A stretch of 64,000 bases of DNA from an uncultured Lachnospiraceae bacterium (GCA_937920345.1 CALGVA010000067.1:77477-141476), one strand, 5' to 3'; positions 17,250-25,391 are shown, counted from the stretch's first letter. Notes: generated by a model from the sequence alone, not told the origin. Numbers and translations are program-made.

Positions 17250-17966
17250 TTAATCCATGCCATCATAGAAATTTTCAGATATTTCGATAGCCTCTTCTGG
17301 CAAATCATGAATGGCTCTCGCTATCTTCATCTTTGTTTCCTTACATGGGAAATATCCATATCTTGCGTATCGTATCATCCGTTCAAACGTACTCATTGGG
17401 TACGGAATTTGATCGTCAATAACAAGCCTATGAAGGTGCAGATGTTCAAAAAACTTATCATCCATCAGAACCATGTACTCAATATGTGTGTTCGAAGACT
17501 TCCGCTCTTTTTCCATGCCAAATGCTTCTGCTTCAAAATCCCATGGATCTATGTCTTCAATAGGACCATCCAACACTTCTTCCTTGAAATACGCAAACTT
17601 CGTTATTGTAAAATCAAAATGGCTTATAATCTCCTCCGGTTTCCCGAATATCTTGCAGCACAATTCGAGGGTGATTCCTCTATCTTTGTGCTTATATGCT
17701 TTTACATTGTCATTTTGGTATAAGAATGTGTATTTTTCTTCCCTCACATCATATCCATTGTAGCCGGAGGTCATGCTATCAAACCATTGAACGGCTTCGT
17801 CGAAATCCGCTCTGCTTTCAAAAAAAATGTCCAAATCCTTCACTTCTTCTTTCTGGAATATATTCTTGAAGCATCCTCCGCAGATGAATCCCTTATGCCC
17901 AATCATGAATTCATCCAGCCATCCAAGCATCCAAAAATTCCCTCTGTCCTGCTTTATAAGAGCCAC
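17250..17966 (-). CDS. Nucleotidyltransferase-fold phage protein
   Basis: 238 residues, probable GTG start at 17966 behind AGGTGGG. The sequence GGCFKNIF followed 10 residues later by DLDIFFES is the GG...DxDxF active-site pattern of the nucleotidyltransferase superfamily (tRNA nucleotidyltransferase and MNT-like proteins). What it modifies is unknown. Stand-alone enzymes of this sort are found in several phage accessory regions. Confidence 0.7.
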   Translation of the reverse strand: MALIKQDRGNFWMLGWLDEFMIGHKGFICGGCFKNIFQKEEVKDLDIFFESRADFDEAVQWFDSMTSGYNGYDVREEKYTFLYQNDNVKAYKHKDRGITLELCCKIFGKPEEIISHFDFTITKFAYFKEEVLDGPIEDIDPWDFEAEAFGMEKERKSSNTHIEYMVLMDDKFFEHLHLHRLVIDDQIPYPMSTFERMIRYARYGYFPCKETKMKIARAIHDLPEEAIEISENFYDGMD

Positions 17967-17996
17967 TCTTCATCCCACCTTTCCCAACACTTCTCC

Positions 17997-18233
17997 TTAT
18001 ATTCTCCGTTCCATGCTTTCTATGTACTGATTTCTTCTGTATATCATAACTGCATCCGTCAGCTGCCTCCCATTTACTACATTGAGAGCCATCAGCTCAG
18101 TCAATCCGAAACGCTCTTGAAGCTCAATCCTTAATTTTCGCCTCTCTCCAATGTCCTGCATACTATTATCAGGGAGACTTGTCGCTTTGTTTCTATATTT
18201 TCTTGCAATCTCAATTGTAAATTCTTCACTCAT
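17997..18233 (-). CDS. Small phage protein of unknown function
   Basis: 78 residues, basic and helical (ARKYRNKATSLPDN, LRIELQERFGL). ATG follows GAGAGGATTATTCGG. No family recognised. Confidence 0.6.
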   Translation of the reverse strand: MSEEFTIEIARKYRNKATSLPDNSMQDIGERRKLRIELQERFGLTELMALNVVNGRQLTDAVMIYRRNQYIESMERRI

Positions 18234-18279
18234 CCGAATAATCCTCTCTCAATGGATTAGGTAATATCAACGCTGACAT
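18226..18279 (-). CDS. Possible 17-residue leader peptide
   Basis: ATG 18279 has an excellent AGAAGGGAGATTAAAG site and encodes MSALILPNPLREDYSDE, whose stop overlaps the start of the next gene by eight bases. This could be a translated leader that couples the downstream gene; too short to be sure. Confidence 0.35.
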   Translation of the reverse strand: MSALILPNPLREDYSDE

Positions 18280-18330
18280 CTTTAATCTCCCTTCTGTGAC
18301 TTCGTTATAGCCTCTGGTTTTACTTAATTC

Positions 18331-18344
18331 TTTCCGCTTGGTAA
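18331..18344. promoter_or_regulatory. Operator-like site, one mismatch
   Basis: TTTCC-GCTT-GGTAA, one base off the TTACC-N4-GGTAA palindrome, in the intergenic gap before the leader-like peptide at 18279. No clear promoter hexamers beside it. Confidence 0.45.
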
Positions 18345-18357
18345 TTTGTAAGGCTAA

Positions 18358-18609
18358 CTAAATAAGCCTCTGATTTGAAGCGTTATCAATCGCTTTCAAA
18401 ACAGGGTGCCACGGTCTTGTTCCTCTAAGCCGCTTTATCAACTTATCCGGTCTTATGCTAGTATCGTTCATTCTGAGTCTTCCGCTCTCTTCTTCGTCGA
18501 TTTCTCTGTCGTGAAAACCATCTGTTACCTTTGTAACATTATGCTGTTTGAATACAATCACTTCTTTGCCTTTAACCTTTGCAAAGCCAATAAACTCTGC
18601 TTCCCTCAT
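18358..18609 (-). CDS. Small phage protein of unknown function
   Basis: 83 residues, basic, with beta-like start (FIGFAKVKGKEVIVF) and Arg-rich middle (KRLRGTRPWHP). ATG follows AAAGGAG. Not recognised. Confidence 0.6.
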   Translation of the reverse strand: MREAEFIGFAKVKGKEVIVFKQHNVTKVTDGFHDREIDEEESGRLRMNDTSIRPDKLIKRLRGTRPWHPVLKAIDNASNQRLI

Positions 18610-18665
18610 TTCTTCTTACTCCTTTTCTTTTCAAGTTACTCCATTATGCCCTTGCAAGTCCTCCA

Positions 18666-18848
18666 TCATGCTATCCGCTCCCGATGCTTCTCAAGTTTTA
18701 CTTCGTACCTTCCATACGAATTTTCACTATATTCGCTGAGACTACGTTTTGCATCCGCTCTGGTATATTCGCTGTTCTCGCACTCCCAACCATATCCCCA
18801 ATTCGTCATGATATCCCAACGATCACGTGTCTTTCTTTGATATGCCAT
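18666..18848 (-). CDS. Small basic phage protein
   Basis: 60 residues, rich in Tyr, Arg and Glu, with WDIMTNWGYGWECEN near the start, a pattern seen in small accessory proteins of clostridial phages. Starts four bases after the stop of the 56-residue gene upstream. Confidence 0.6.
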   Translation of the reverse strand: MAYQRKTRDRWDIMTNWGYGWECENSEYTRADAKRSLSEYSENSYGRYEVKLEKHRERIA

Positions 18849-18851
18849 ACG

Positions 18852-19022
18852 TCAATCTTCCTCATAGTCTTCGTAATCTATACCTAACTTCTCACAGATA
18901 CTTTCATAATCTGAACCATTCTCATACATATTCTTTACTGCAAACCCGAATATCGTTCCATCCCACATACTGATCTGGCGTTCAATTTCTTCATTAAGTC
19001 TATGGTTACTTCTCTCCGACAT
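18852..19022 (-). CDS. 56-residue acidic phage protein
   Basis: ATG 19022 follows GGAGGGTACAGAAG. The product starts MSERSNHRLNEEIERQISMW and ends in an acidic tail (DYEDYEED). No family recognised; the strong ribosome site and tight packing with its neighbour support it. Confidence 0.65.
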   Translation of the reverse strand: MSERSNHRLNEEIERQISMWDGTIFGFAVKNMYENGSDYESICEKLGIDYEDYEED

Positions 19023-19086
19023 CTTCTGTACCCTCCTTCAAACCATACTTATAACTGCCTCAAGATCATATAGAGTTCCATTCGTC

Positions 19087-19851
19087 TTAAATTTCCCTCT
19101 TTACGATGCAATAGTCATTGTCTACCAAACCATTCATTTCCTGTATCTTTTCATGTCGCTCTTCTACGATAAAATGACCACATTTTTTAATACTGGTGCG
19201 ATCATCTTTGGACAAATAGCCACCGTGGTATCCGCCAATCTTAATGTTGCTCCCTATCGGAATTGTCATTACACTTTCAATAATTTCACTGGAAACGCCA
19301 GCATCTGCAAGCATCTTCCTGATATCATCAGCAGTATGCTCTGTGCGTTCATCGTGCCACTGCAACCCTCTTGACCTGTAAAGCGGAATCCAGTGTGCCT
19401 CATAAAAATCATATCCAGCCCCGTCAATACCAAGATAAATGCCATAATCATCATGCTCATAAATCCTAAATCCGCAGTCAGCCACTTTTTGTAAATTCTC
19501 ACGAATAAAATACTCGTCTGTGTTGTCTTTCGGCTGAAAGAGTATGTACCATGCAGGAAACCATTCTCTTCCTTCAACTTCAACTCTACCCTTGTCTACG
19601 ACCACTTTATCGCCTGTGCTGGAAACTCTAACGACTACCTTTTCATTATCAATCTTTTCGATTTCTCCGTAGCCATCATAAGTTTCGTCTTTCAAGTTCG
19701 TTCCATCCCAAAAGCAGACCGAATCACCAGCAGTTAGAGGTGTCAGTTCATTCCACACATACTCTTTTCCATTGATAGCATCCTGAATCAATCCCGCTTG
19801 AATAAAATCCCATTCTTTTACCCATGCCTCTGTTGCTTCTCTTATTGTCAT
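19087..19851 (-). CDS. Phage protein of unknown function, 254 residues
   Basis: Acidic, beta-rich first half with an SH3/KOW-like stretch (around 40-95: GDSVCFWDG, VVVRVSSTGDKVVVDKG), followed by a segment with many Tyr/His/Asp residues. No motif pointing to an activity. It begins five bases after the preceding gene's stop. Confidence 0.65.
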   Translation of the reverse strand: MTIREATEAWVKEWDFIQAGLIQDAINGKEYVWNELTPLTAGDSVCFWDGTNLKDETYDGYGEIEKIDNEKVVVRVSSTGDKVVVDKGRVEVEGREWFPAWYILFQPKDNTDEYFIRENLQKVADCGFRIYEHDDYGIYLGIDGAGYDFYEAHWIPLYRSRGLQWHDERTEHTADDIRKMLADAGVSSEIIESVMTIPIGSNIKIGGYHGGYLSKDDRTSIKKCGHFIVEERHEKIQEMNGLVDNDYCIVKREI

Positions 19852-19856
19852 GTGCT

Positions 19857-20462
19857 TTACGCCGCCTCCTTCATTTCTGCAATAGATTCTCCTATCGCCT
19901 GTCTCATTACCATTTTTCCGGCATTCATCTTGACATAATGCTTAATATACTTTTTCCGCTCACTTGCTTTTGGACTTTTCAGCGGAGTGATGTTCTTGAG
20001 ATATTCAGCCTTAATCCATACCTTATGCCCATTTTCGTCTTTGCACCCAGCAATCAACTCTGTTCCGTATCCTGTATAGGTTGGACACTCACCAACCCAA
20101 AATACATTAAGAATCGTTCCTTTTGGAATCTTTCTACCACGAACTACTTTTGCTGTTATTCCTGCTTCAATTCTGCACTTTGTTGCAATAACACTCCTGC
20201 AAAATTCTCTATATGCTGACTGTTTGAGTGTTCGAATAATATCTCTTGCAACCTCTGTGCTAACCTCGATTTCTGCTTTCGTTCCAATAAAATCATAGTA
20301 ATCTGAGCCATAATATCCGATGTCCACTGTCTTAAATTGGTGCGCTTCAATATCCCACACTTTCGCATATTCACTTATCATTCCGTCAAGCCAGTAGTGA
20401 TCCCATGTTTCCAGCACAGCACCTTCATACATCCTCGTGCCATCTTTTTCTATGAGTGCCAT
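19857..20462 (-). CDS. Phage protein of unknown function, 201 residues
   Basis: Starts after GGAGGTAGTTTAG. A first domain (1-95) and a beta-rich KOW-like stretch (about 95-150: VVRGRKIPKGTILNVFWVG, TELIAGCKDENGHKVWI) are followed by a basic helical tail. Not recognised. Same operon as its neighbours under the 20.7 kb promoter. Confidence 0.65.
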   Translation of the reverse strand: MALIEKDGTRMYEGAVLETWDHYWLDGMISEYAKVWDIEAHQFKTVDIGYYGSDYYDFIGTKAEIEVSTEVARDIIRTLKQSAYREFCRSVIATKCRIEAGITAKVVRGRKIPKGTILNVFWVGECPTYTGYGTELIAGCKDENGHKVWIKAEYLKNITPLKSPKASERKKYIKHYVKMNAGKMVMRQAIGESIAEMKEAA

Positions 20463-20464
20463 AT

Positions 20465-20677
20465 CTAAACTACCTCCGATCTGATCTCAACCAATTTGTC
20501 AATTCCGGTATAGATACAGTCGCCAGTGGTGAAAACCAATCCATCCCACCTTACCGATTTTACTGTCTCAACTTTGTTGCCTTTCTCATAGGGAGTATGC
20601 CACTCAACTACTACCGTTTCGCCGTTAGCGAGTCTTCTTTCGATTTCCTCTACATCCTTCATTCTGAATGTCTGCAT
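20465..20677 (-). CDS. Small beta-rich phage protein
   Basis: 70 residues from ATG 20677, after GGAAGGAGAAGCAGC. Short alternating strands (ETVVVEWHTPY, SVRWDGLVFTTGD). First gene after the promoter/operator at 20700-20757. Function unknown. Confidence 0.6.
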   Translation of the reverse strand: MQTFRMKDVEEIERRLANGETVVVEWHTPYEKGNKVETVKSVRWDGLVFTTGDCIYTGIDKLVEIRSEVV

Positions 20678-20699
20678 AGCTGCTTCTCCTTCCGTCTTC

Positions 20700-20757
20700 T
20701 TACCATTTGGTAATTTATTTTGTATCTTCATCTTATCTTTCCGGTCTGGGAAGTCAA
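20700..20757 (-). promoter_or_regulatory. Repeated phage promoter with perfect operator
   Basis: TTGACT (20752-20757), 16 bases, TAAGAT (20730-20735) on the minus strand, then TTACC-ATTT-GGTAA at 20700-20713. Sequence and spacing are nearly identical to the DGR promoter at 12582-12639, about 8 kb away. Confidence 0.8.
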
Positions 20758-20789
20758 ACGGTTTTTTGTTTTTTTGAAAAAATTTTAAG

Positions 20790-21011
20790 CTACTCTTCCA
20801 GTTCAAGAGCATTTCCATCTGAATCCACAAATCTCGTATCATATCCGACAATTCTCATATAATTCATGAAATCGTCTGCTTTCATCTGCTGCCTATCGTA
20901 ATTCAGCTTTGCGCTGATGCACTGAGGGCTTGTATTGAACTGCTTTGCAAGCTGCCTCTGCGATACCTTTTTTTCTGCCATTGCTTTTCTCAAAATATGC
21001 GTTGCTTTCAT
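20790..21011 (-). CDS. Small HTH DNA-binding protein
   Basis: 73 residues; helix-turn-helix in VSQRQLAKQFNTSPQCISAKLN (about 16-37). Cro/XRE-like single domain. ATG follows TTGGGAGGACAG. It could be a local regulator of the accessory zone. Confidence 0.8.
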   Translation of the reverse strand: MKATHILRKAMAEKKVSQRQLAKQFNTSPQCISAKLNYDRQQMKADDFMNYMRIVGYDTRFVDSDGNALELEE

Positions 21012-21198
21012 GTCTGTCCTCCCAACTAATCATACTAATATCCGGTTTCTTACTTCGTAGGTTGCAAACATCAGCAATCGCCGCTTGCGTAGCATATCTG
21101 CCACTCTCCACGTTTTTACTTTTTCATCTTCTAATCTGGATTCAATTCAGATGTCTACTGTTTTCGTGTGCATTACAGGCATTACCGTTTATATGTAC

Positions 21199-21579
21199 CT
21201 AATACTCATACCCAGTGTTCACAATACTTCTTCTAATCTTCCCGATCTCCTCCGATCGCAACGTTCTTACCGTCGTCAACGATCGCAGGAACTCGTCCGC
21301 ATTGTTATGGTGCCAGAATTCCACAAACTCCTTCGCCTGCTGCCCCTTATACTCCTCAAGCGGAATCAATATCTGGTAGAAGAATACACGTCCTTGGCGG
21401 CAATGTCTTAAATACCCCTTTCTCACGAGACGCGCCAGAAATGTCGATACTGTCTGCGGCTTCCATTCCTTATGGTATTTATCATTTACTCTCTGCATAA
21501 TCTCCATAAGACTCAGCTCTTCGCCAGCGTCCCATACGGTCTTCATGACTAATTCTTCACATGCTGTCAGTTTTTCCAT
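21199..21579 (-). CDS. BlaI/MecI/CopY family repressor
   Basis: 126 residues. The N-terminal winged helix (LTACEELVMKTVWDAGEELSL... TVSTFLARLVRKGYL) is typical of BlaI-type repressors; the C-terminal helix would dimerise. ATG behind AAAGGAG, overlapping the end of the upstream gene by 23 bases. No BlaR-like sensor nearby, so its signal is unknown; in phages such proteins probably regulate local genes. The gap 21012-21198 shows no other clear gene, only a possible 21-codon ORF. Confidence 0.85.
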   Translation of the reverse strand: MEKLTACEELVMKTVWDAGEELSLMEIMQRVNDKYHKEWKPQTVSTFLARLVRKGYLRHCRQGRVFFYQILIPLEEYKGQQAKEFVEFWHHNNADEFLRSLTTVRTLRSEEIGKIRRSIVNTGYEY

Positions 21580-21898
21580 TGGTATCTCCTTTCAAAAGTT
21601 CGGGATTGTCGAAAATGTTGCCGCCGGATTTTATGATTTCAACAGATTCGCGGATTGCACAATCAAAACAGCCTCTGGCATTTTTACAGTGTCTTCTATC
21701 TTTATCCTTAAATTTTTCGCAAATATTATCATCTTCGTTAATCTCTTCCAACCGCTCTACAACCTTATCCACATCATAGACCACAGGCTGTTTACTGATT
21801 TCTTTTATTACATCCCGCACAAACATATTTGCTAATGTATCTGACCCTTTCAGTTCTTTAAACCTGTCTATCAATTTATCTGCATCAATCAATCTCAT
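21557..21898 (-). CDS. Phage protein beginning MRLIDADKL
   Basis: 113 residues from ATG 21898, overlapping the previous stop (ATGA). The opening MRLIDADKLIDRF and a Cys cluster (CKNARGCFDC, about 72-81) are seen in a common family of small Firmicutes phage proteins of unknown role. The C-terminal GNIFDNPELL copies the ending of the YopX protein at 12952, suggesting segment exchange. Confidence 0.75.
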   Translation of the reverse strand: MRLIDADKLIDRFKELKGSDTLANMFVRDVIKEISKQPVVYDVDKVVERLEEINEDDNICEKFKDKDRRHCKNARGCFDCAIRESVEIIKSGGNIFDNPELLKGDTNGKTDSM

Positions 21899-22479
21899 TT
21901 TCCCTTGCCTCCTTCCAATCCTTTCAGTGCTGCTTCGGCTTCTTCTTTGGTTAAAAACCACGTTGCCTTGTAAGATTCTTCGACAGCGCTTGCCATGCCA
22001 TCACATGTTGATAATAAATATCCGTATTGTCCTATTTCTATACGACTTACTACCTGCTCATGTACCCGGTTATTTTCTTCATGACCACTTAGGATATTCA
22101 GCCTATGATTTACCTCACTTGGTATAACATATATTGTATCTCCTATTTTGCAAGGCAACCGGAGCAGCTTCCCTTGTTCCTCTAAGCGCTGATATTCTTT
22201 AAGTTTTTCCAGTTCCGCCCATATCTGCAACAGTTCCATCCCAGATAAATACTCTTTCTGCAGCTCTGTCAGCTCCTTACATTTTTCTGTGTACAGCCTG
22301 TCAACCTCTTTGATCTGCTCAGGAGAAAGTCCTATATCCTCATATTCTGCAAGGCGGTCAGTCGGGCTGCCGTTCCCCAGATCAGGCAGGCTCCATTGCA
22401 GATCACCGCACCTTTCGCATTGATACGGCTGCTTTAAGACTCCGATCCCTTCACTGTTTCTGATTGTTAATCTATTCAT
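21895..22479 (-). CDS. Phage protein beginning MNRLTIRNSEG
   Basis: 194 residues from ATG 22479, after AGGAGCAGGAG. Contains a CxxC pair (CERC), RLAEYEDIGLSPEQIKE, a predicted helix hairpin and a C-terminal WFLTKEEAEAALK, elements shared by a very common family in clostridial prophages; role unknown. Coupled on both sides. Confidence 0.78.
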   Translation of the reverse strand: MNRLTIRNSEGIGVLKQPYQCERCGDLQWSLPDLGNGSPTDRLAEYEDIGLSPEQIKEVDRLYTEKCKELTELQKEYLSGMELLQIWAELEKLKEYQRLEEQGKLLRLPCKIGDTIYVIPSEVNHRLNILSGHEENNRVHEQVVSRIEIGQYGYLLSTCDGMASAVEESYKATWFLTKEEAEAALKGLEGGKGK

Positions 22480-22612
22480 CTTTCTCCTGCTCCTCCTCAT
22501 AATATTTCTTGGCTTCCTGCACCAGCTTATGCTTTGCTGCTTCTTCACCGCTGACTTTGCGGGTGTTGCAATATTTTTTAAGATATAAATCATATTTATC
22601 CTTTGCTCTCAT
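22472..22612 (-). CDS. 46-residue charged helical protein
   Basis: ATG 22612 with AAGGAATT upstream. Product is Lys/Glu-rich and helical with a Cys at 15 and an acidic end (YYEEEQEKDE); its stop overlaps the next start by eight bases. Unrecognised. Confidence 0.6.
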   Translation of the reverse strand: MRAKDKYDLYLKKYCNTRKVSGEEAAKHKLVQEAKKYYEEEQEKDE

Positions 22613-22667
22613 AATTCCTTACCTTCTCTTCCTCTATATTCCTATTTTTCGAAACCAATCTTATCAA

Positions 22668-23225
22668 CTACCCATAAATTACCTCCCCAAAAATTGCATA
22701 TTGAATTATCATGTCGCACACTACAGCGTCACACTGGCTAACGTCAATATTTTTAAAGCCACCATCACCACCATCAATAATGTCATACGGATGTGGATTT
22801 TGCAGATACTTCACGACTCCATCTACAAACGACTCTCTTGTCAGCAGATGATTCTTGTCCTCTTCCATGTCGTGCAGCATTAACTGCCCGCCTCTGGCAA
22901 TTTGTTCACTTGCATATTCTCCCAGATACTTGCCATCCACTTTTACTTCATCACACCAATAGTTGATGCCACCTTCTAATGCCCCCGCCATGATATCGTC
23001 AATATCTTCGTCCGTAATGGAAATCTGCAGCTTCACTTCTGCTACTGTGCTCCATTCCTCCGGTTTGTATTCCACTCTTTCAACCGGATCTCCTAATGTT
23101 CCTATCCTGCATACTATCGCCAGCCTTTTACCGTCATTTTCCACAATAAGCAAGTTGTATACTTCATCTCTTTCAATGTCACTCGGTAATTCACTTCCAA
23201 CAAATCTAACTCTATTTCTCTCCAT
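22668..23225 (-). CDS. Phage protein of a common unknown family
   Basis: 185 residues from ATG 23225 behind TTGGAGG. Segments TDEDIDDIMAGALEGGINYWCD, YLGEYASEQIARGG and a C-terminal CDMIIQYAIFGEVIYG form a well-kept pattern in clostridial phages. No activity is known to me. Confidence 0.72.
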   Translation of the reverse strand: MERNRVRFVGSELPSDIERDEVYNLLIVENDGKRLAIVCRIGTLGDPVERVEYKPEEWSTVAEVKLQISITDEDIDDIMAGALEGGINYWCDEVKVDGKYLGEYASEQIARGGQLMLHDMEEDKNHLLTRESFVDGVVKYLQNPHPYDIIDGGDGGFKNIDVSQCDAVVCDMIIQYAIFGEVIYG

Positions 23226-23667
23226 CGCAATCCTCCAAATAGCTTTTTCCGAACTCCTTCCTGAATTCTTCTCTGTTATGTGTCTCCTCAAATTTTTTCT
23301 GTGCCAGCCTCTTCAATCTAAGTGATACTTCTCTATTTTTATGGGCTGAATCTGCACCGAGCCTGTGACAAGTACAACCACACAAGTAAACTTTCAATCC
23401 ATACTCTTCCGACTTCGATCTTTTGCCGTTACCTTCGAAAATGTGATGTTCTTCCAGCGAATCCATACCGCCCTTATTCCAGCTACCACATAAAAAGCAA
23501 TATGTCCGATCCGATTGCAGGACACTCACTGTAGGCAACTTTCTTTTCGGCTTATACTGATATCTTTTCTTCGCTCTCAGCGGTGTCCTTCTGGCAATTG
23601 GCTTTGGCTGTTTCTTCACTGTTTTATCAGGCTTCGGAAACTTAATTGCATCCATGACTGGTCCCAC
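23212..23667 (-). CDS. HNH-like nuclease or zinc-binding phage protein
   Basis: 151 residues (GTG 23667; ATG 23655 is an alternative). A basic first 45 residues (TPLRAKKRYQYKPKRK) precede CFLCG, EEHHIFEG and CGCTCHRLG, the CxxC/HH/CxxxC layout of HNH-type zinc nucleases such as recombination nucleases of the NinG/Ref type. Exact class uncertain. Overlaps the next gene start by 14 bases. Confidence 0.72.
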   Translation of the reverse strand: MGPVMDAIKFPKPDKTVKKQPKPIARRTPLRAKKRYQYKPKRKLPTVSVLQSDRTYCFLCGSWNKGGMDSLEEHHIFEGNGKRSKSEEYGLKVYLCGCTCHRLGADSAHKNREVSLRLKRLAQKKFEETHNREEFRKEFGKSYLEDCDGEK

Positions 23668-23740
23668 AATCCTTTCCGTCCTGAAGCATCAACGGAAAGC
23701 TCTTGAACTTTTCTTTCAGATCATCTATCATTAACTGCAT
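23642..23740 (-). CDS. 32-residue phage peptide
   Basis: ATG 23740 follows AGGAGGATAAG. A short helical start (MQLMIDDLKEKF) and a Cys/Gly end. Overlaps the HNH-like gene start by 26 bases. Likely translated given the ribosome site; role unknown. Confidence 0.5.
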   Translation of the reverse strand: MQLMIDDLKEKFKSFPLMLQDGKDCGTSHGCN

Positions 23741-23751
23741 TTCTTATCCTC

Positions 23752-24288
23752 CTATGCTAAAATCGAACAATCTACCAAATTGGTGCCATACGCCATGTCC
23801 AATACGTCCTGAATACAATCTGCAATACAGCTATATTTGTCTCTTAGCGTTTTCTTCAATAACACCCGTCCTTCATCTATTTCTGGCATACTGTTACCAA
23901 GTTCATACTGTTCATAGCAGATGTAATCTACATACTCGTCTTCAATATCGCCAGAAAGTAGGTCTCTTCTGCCTTCCGAAATGCGGATTATTTGCTTCAT
24001 ATCCGAAACAAATACGAATAAATCTTCGTATCCTTCTGGCTTTTTACCGAAACAACTTTCAGTCCAGATAACCTCTGCCGGAACCATATCTGCATAATAC
24101 TGTCCGGCTCTTCCCCACTCATCTTCCGAATAGCAATCACTACAATTCATGCAGTTCGGTGTAATGTCAGGGTGCTTCTCTCTAAATCCTCTTACTGCAT
24201 CCTCATAGCCGGATGCCACAACGATCAAATATGTGTTCTGATAAGGAAACTTCTCCCAGCTCCCAAAGGTGAAATAATACTTCTCCAT
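23752..24288 (-). CDS. Phage protein of a common unknown family, 178 residues
   Basis: The first 75 residues (YYFTFGSWEKFPYQNTY, FREKHPD, CMNCSDCYSEDEW) are a widespread small phage protein. The last 75 form a second acidic helical part not always present, so it may be a fusion. ATG behind GAAAGGAG. Confidence 0.72.
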   Translation of the reverse strand: MEKYYFTFGSWEKFPYQNTYLIVVASGYEDAVRGFREKHPDITPNCMNCSDCYSEDEWGRAGQYYADMVPAEVIWTESCFGKKPEGYEDLFVFVSDMKQIIRISEGRRDLLSGDIEDEYVDYICYEQYELGNSMPEIDEGRVLLKKTLRDKYSCIADCIQDVLDMAYGTNLVDCSILA

Positions 24289-24291
24289 CTC

Positions 24292-24450
24292 TCAACGCTC
24301 CTTTCTGTGCCTTTTGACACGCCATTCGAGGTAGACCAGCAAACCAGAGTTCAGCAGGACTACTGCCGCCATACACAGCGATTCGGTCTTTGCCAATGCT
24401 ATCAAATTTCCTATAAGCGTCAGTACTGCTACCCTTTTCAAAACTTTCAC
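24292..24450 (-). CDS. 52-residue two-helix membrane protein (cassette copy A)
   Basis: GTG 24450 follows AAAGGAGAG. Two hydrophobic segments (about 6-18 and 26-42) and a basic end (KRHRKER). It follows the 49-residue gene at 24531 with a GGGAGGG/CCCTCCC hairpin between them, the same arrangement as at 54379-54761. The matching protein there has the same size, topology and RKE ending. Function unknown; a holin-like or exclusion role is only a guess. Confidence 0.65.
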   Translation of the reverse strand: MKVLKRVAVLTLIGNLIALAKTESLCMAAVVLLNSGLLVYLEWRVKRHRKER

Positions 24451-24530
24451 TTGCTTCTCTCCTTTCTTTGTGATAACCTCAAAGGCAGGGAGGGTAAGCC
24501 CTCCCGCCAATAAGGACTGTTAGACTGGAC

Positions 24531-24680
24531 TCAAAAGAAAATTGATTTAATAGCCGTCAGTATTGCTACAACAATTCCGACTATGGCTAAAATAGTGTTG
24601 GTGGCACTTTCACGAATCTGTTTTCTTAGAAGTTCCTGTTCCAGCAGTTCTTTTTGTTTCCGTCGCTTTTTCTTACCCAA
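24531..24680 (-). CDS. 49-residue single-pass membrane protein, TTG start (cassette copy A)
   Basis: TTG 24680 stands behind GAAAGGAGGGAGCCA. The protein opens LGKKKRRKQKELLEQE, a strongly basic then Glu/Leu-rich helix, and ends in one membrane helix (about 30-47). Its homologue at 54615-54761 has the same start codon, the shared KQKELLEQ and the same hydrophobic end. First gene after a two-operator promoter. Confidence 0.75.
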   Translation of the reverse strand: MGKKKRRKQKELLEQELLRKQIRESATNTILAIVGIVVAILTAIKSIFF

Positions 24681-24713
24681 ATGGCTCCCTCCTTTCTGTT
24701 CCGGCAAGAAAGC

Positions 24714-24772
24714 TTACCGTCTGGTAATTTTTATCTTGTCATCATCTTATCTTACCATCTGGTAATTGTCAA
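24714..24772 (-). promoter_or_regulatory. Promoter with two operators (cassette copy A)
   Basis: TTGACA (24767-24772), 17 bases, TAAGAT (24744-24749) on the minus strand. One perfect operator, TTACC-ATCT-GGTAA (24752-24765), fills the spacer; a second, TTACC-GTCT-GGTAA (24714-24727), lies downstream of the start. A protein on the first site would block polymerase directly. Confidence 0.85.
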
Positions 24773-24864
24773 ATATTTTTTTGTTTTTTTTAAAAATTTG
24801 AGGACAGCTTACTCGCCGTCCTCTTTATCTCTTATTGGATCACGCCGTCAAATTCATCCGCTCT

Positions 24865-25104
24865 TTACCGCTTAATGTATATCATTTGAGGAAATATTAC
24901 TTTACCGCTCATAACTGATTCAACATCATTATAGGACTGCTCAACCTCGTTCTTGTCCGGTAAAAGTACGTTTTCTTTGATATAATCCCTAAGCTGTTCT
25001 ATTGCATTGACTGTAAGACCGATAGCGTTGATATACAACTTTTCACCTTTCTTCATCTCGTGGACTACTTTCCTTAATGCTTTTATGTTATTTGCGTTAT
25101 ACAT
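24865..25104 (-). CDS. Small phage protein of unknown function
   Basis: 79 residues, mostly helical with a short hydrophobic end (VIFPQMIYIKR). AAGGCAG site upstream. Lies after the broken ORF at 25153-25317 in the same direction. Unrecognised. Confidence 0.6.
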   Translation of the reverse strand: MYNANNIKALRKVVHEMKKGEKLYINAIGLTVNAIEQLRDYIKENVLLPDKNEVEQSYNDVESVMSGKVIFPQMIYIKR

Positions 25105-25152
25105 ATCTGCCTTCTTTCTCCCGGCATTCCGCCGTGACTGGTATTGTGTGAT

Positions 25153-25317
25153 CTATTGGATTCTATCTGCTGCTTCATAAATTACCATTTCTCTATCATC
25201 TTCATCGAGTTCCTCAAAATGCAGTCCATACAATTCTTTTGCTATTTGTTCTTCTAGCTCGTTTTGTTTTTTGCCTGCTTTATTACTGTTTGAAGCAAAT
25301 TTTTGTTGATTTTCATC
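25153..25317 (-). pseudogene. Small gene with a one-base frameshift
   Basis: An open frame ends ...FEELDEDDREMVIYEAADRIQ but has no usual start codon. The ATG at 25316, properly placed after a GGAG site, is one base out of frame and stops after 20 codons. Adding one A to the A5 run just after the start would join both into a 54-residue protein (MKINKKFASNSNKAGKKQNE...). Either a recent deletion or a homopolymer sequencing error. Confidence 0.55.
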
Positions 25318-25363
25318 TTAATTTTCTCCATCTAAGTGGTTTTGTTTTTTTGATCTTGTCTTA

Positions 25364-25391
25364 ATCTTATCATTCCCGCGTCTGGTGTCAA
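25364..25391 (-). promoter_or_regulatory. Repeated phage promoter without operator
   Basis: TTGACA (25386-25391), 16 bases, TAAGAT (25364-25369) on the minus strand, same core as the other repeated promoters, but no TTACC-N4-GGTAA nearby. It heads the 25.3-24.8 kb genes. Confidence 0.7.

Noticed and set aside
20893..21111. A 72-codon frame overlapping the small HTH gene
   Set aside because: The HTH gene has the ribosome site and a recognisable fold; the overlapping frame is a shadow.
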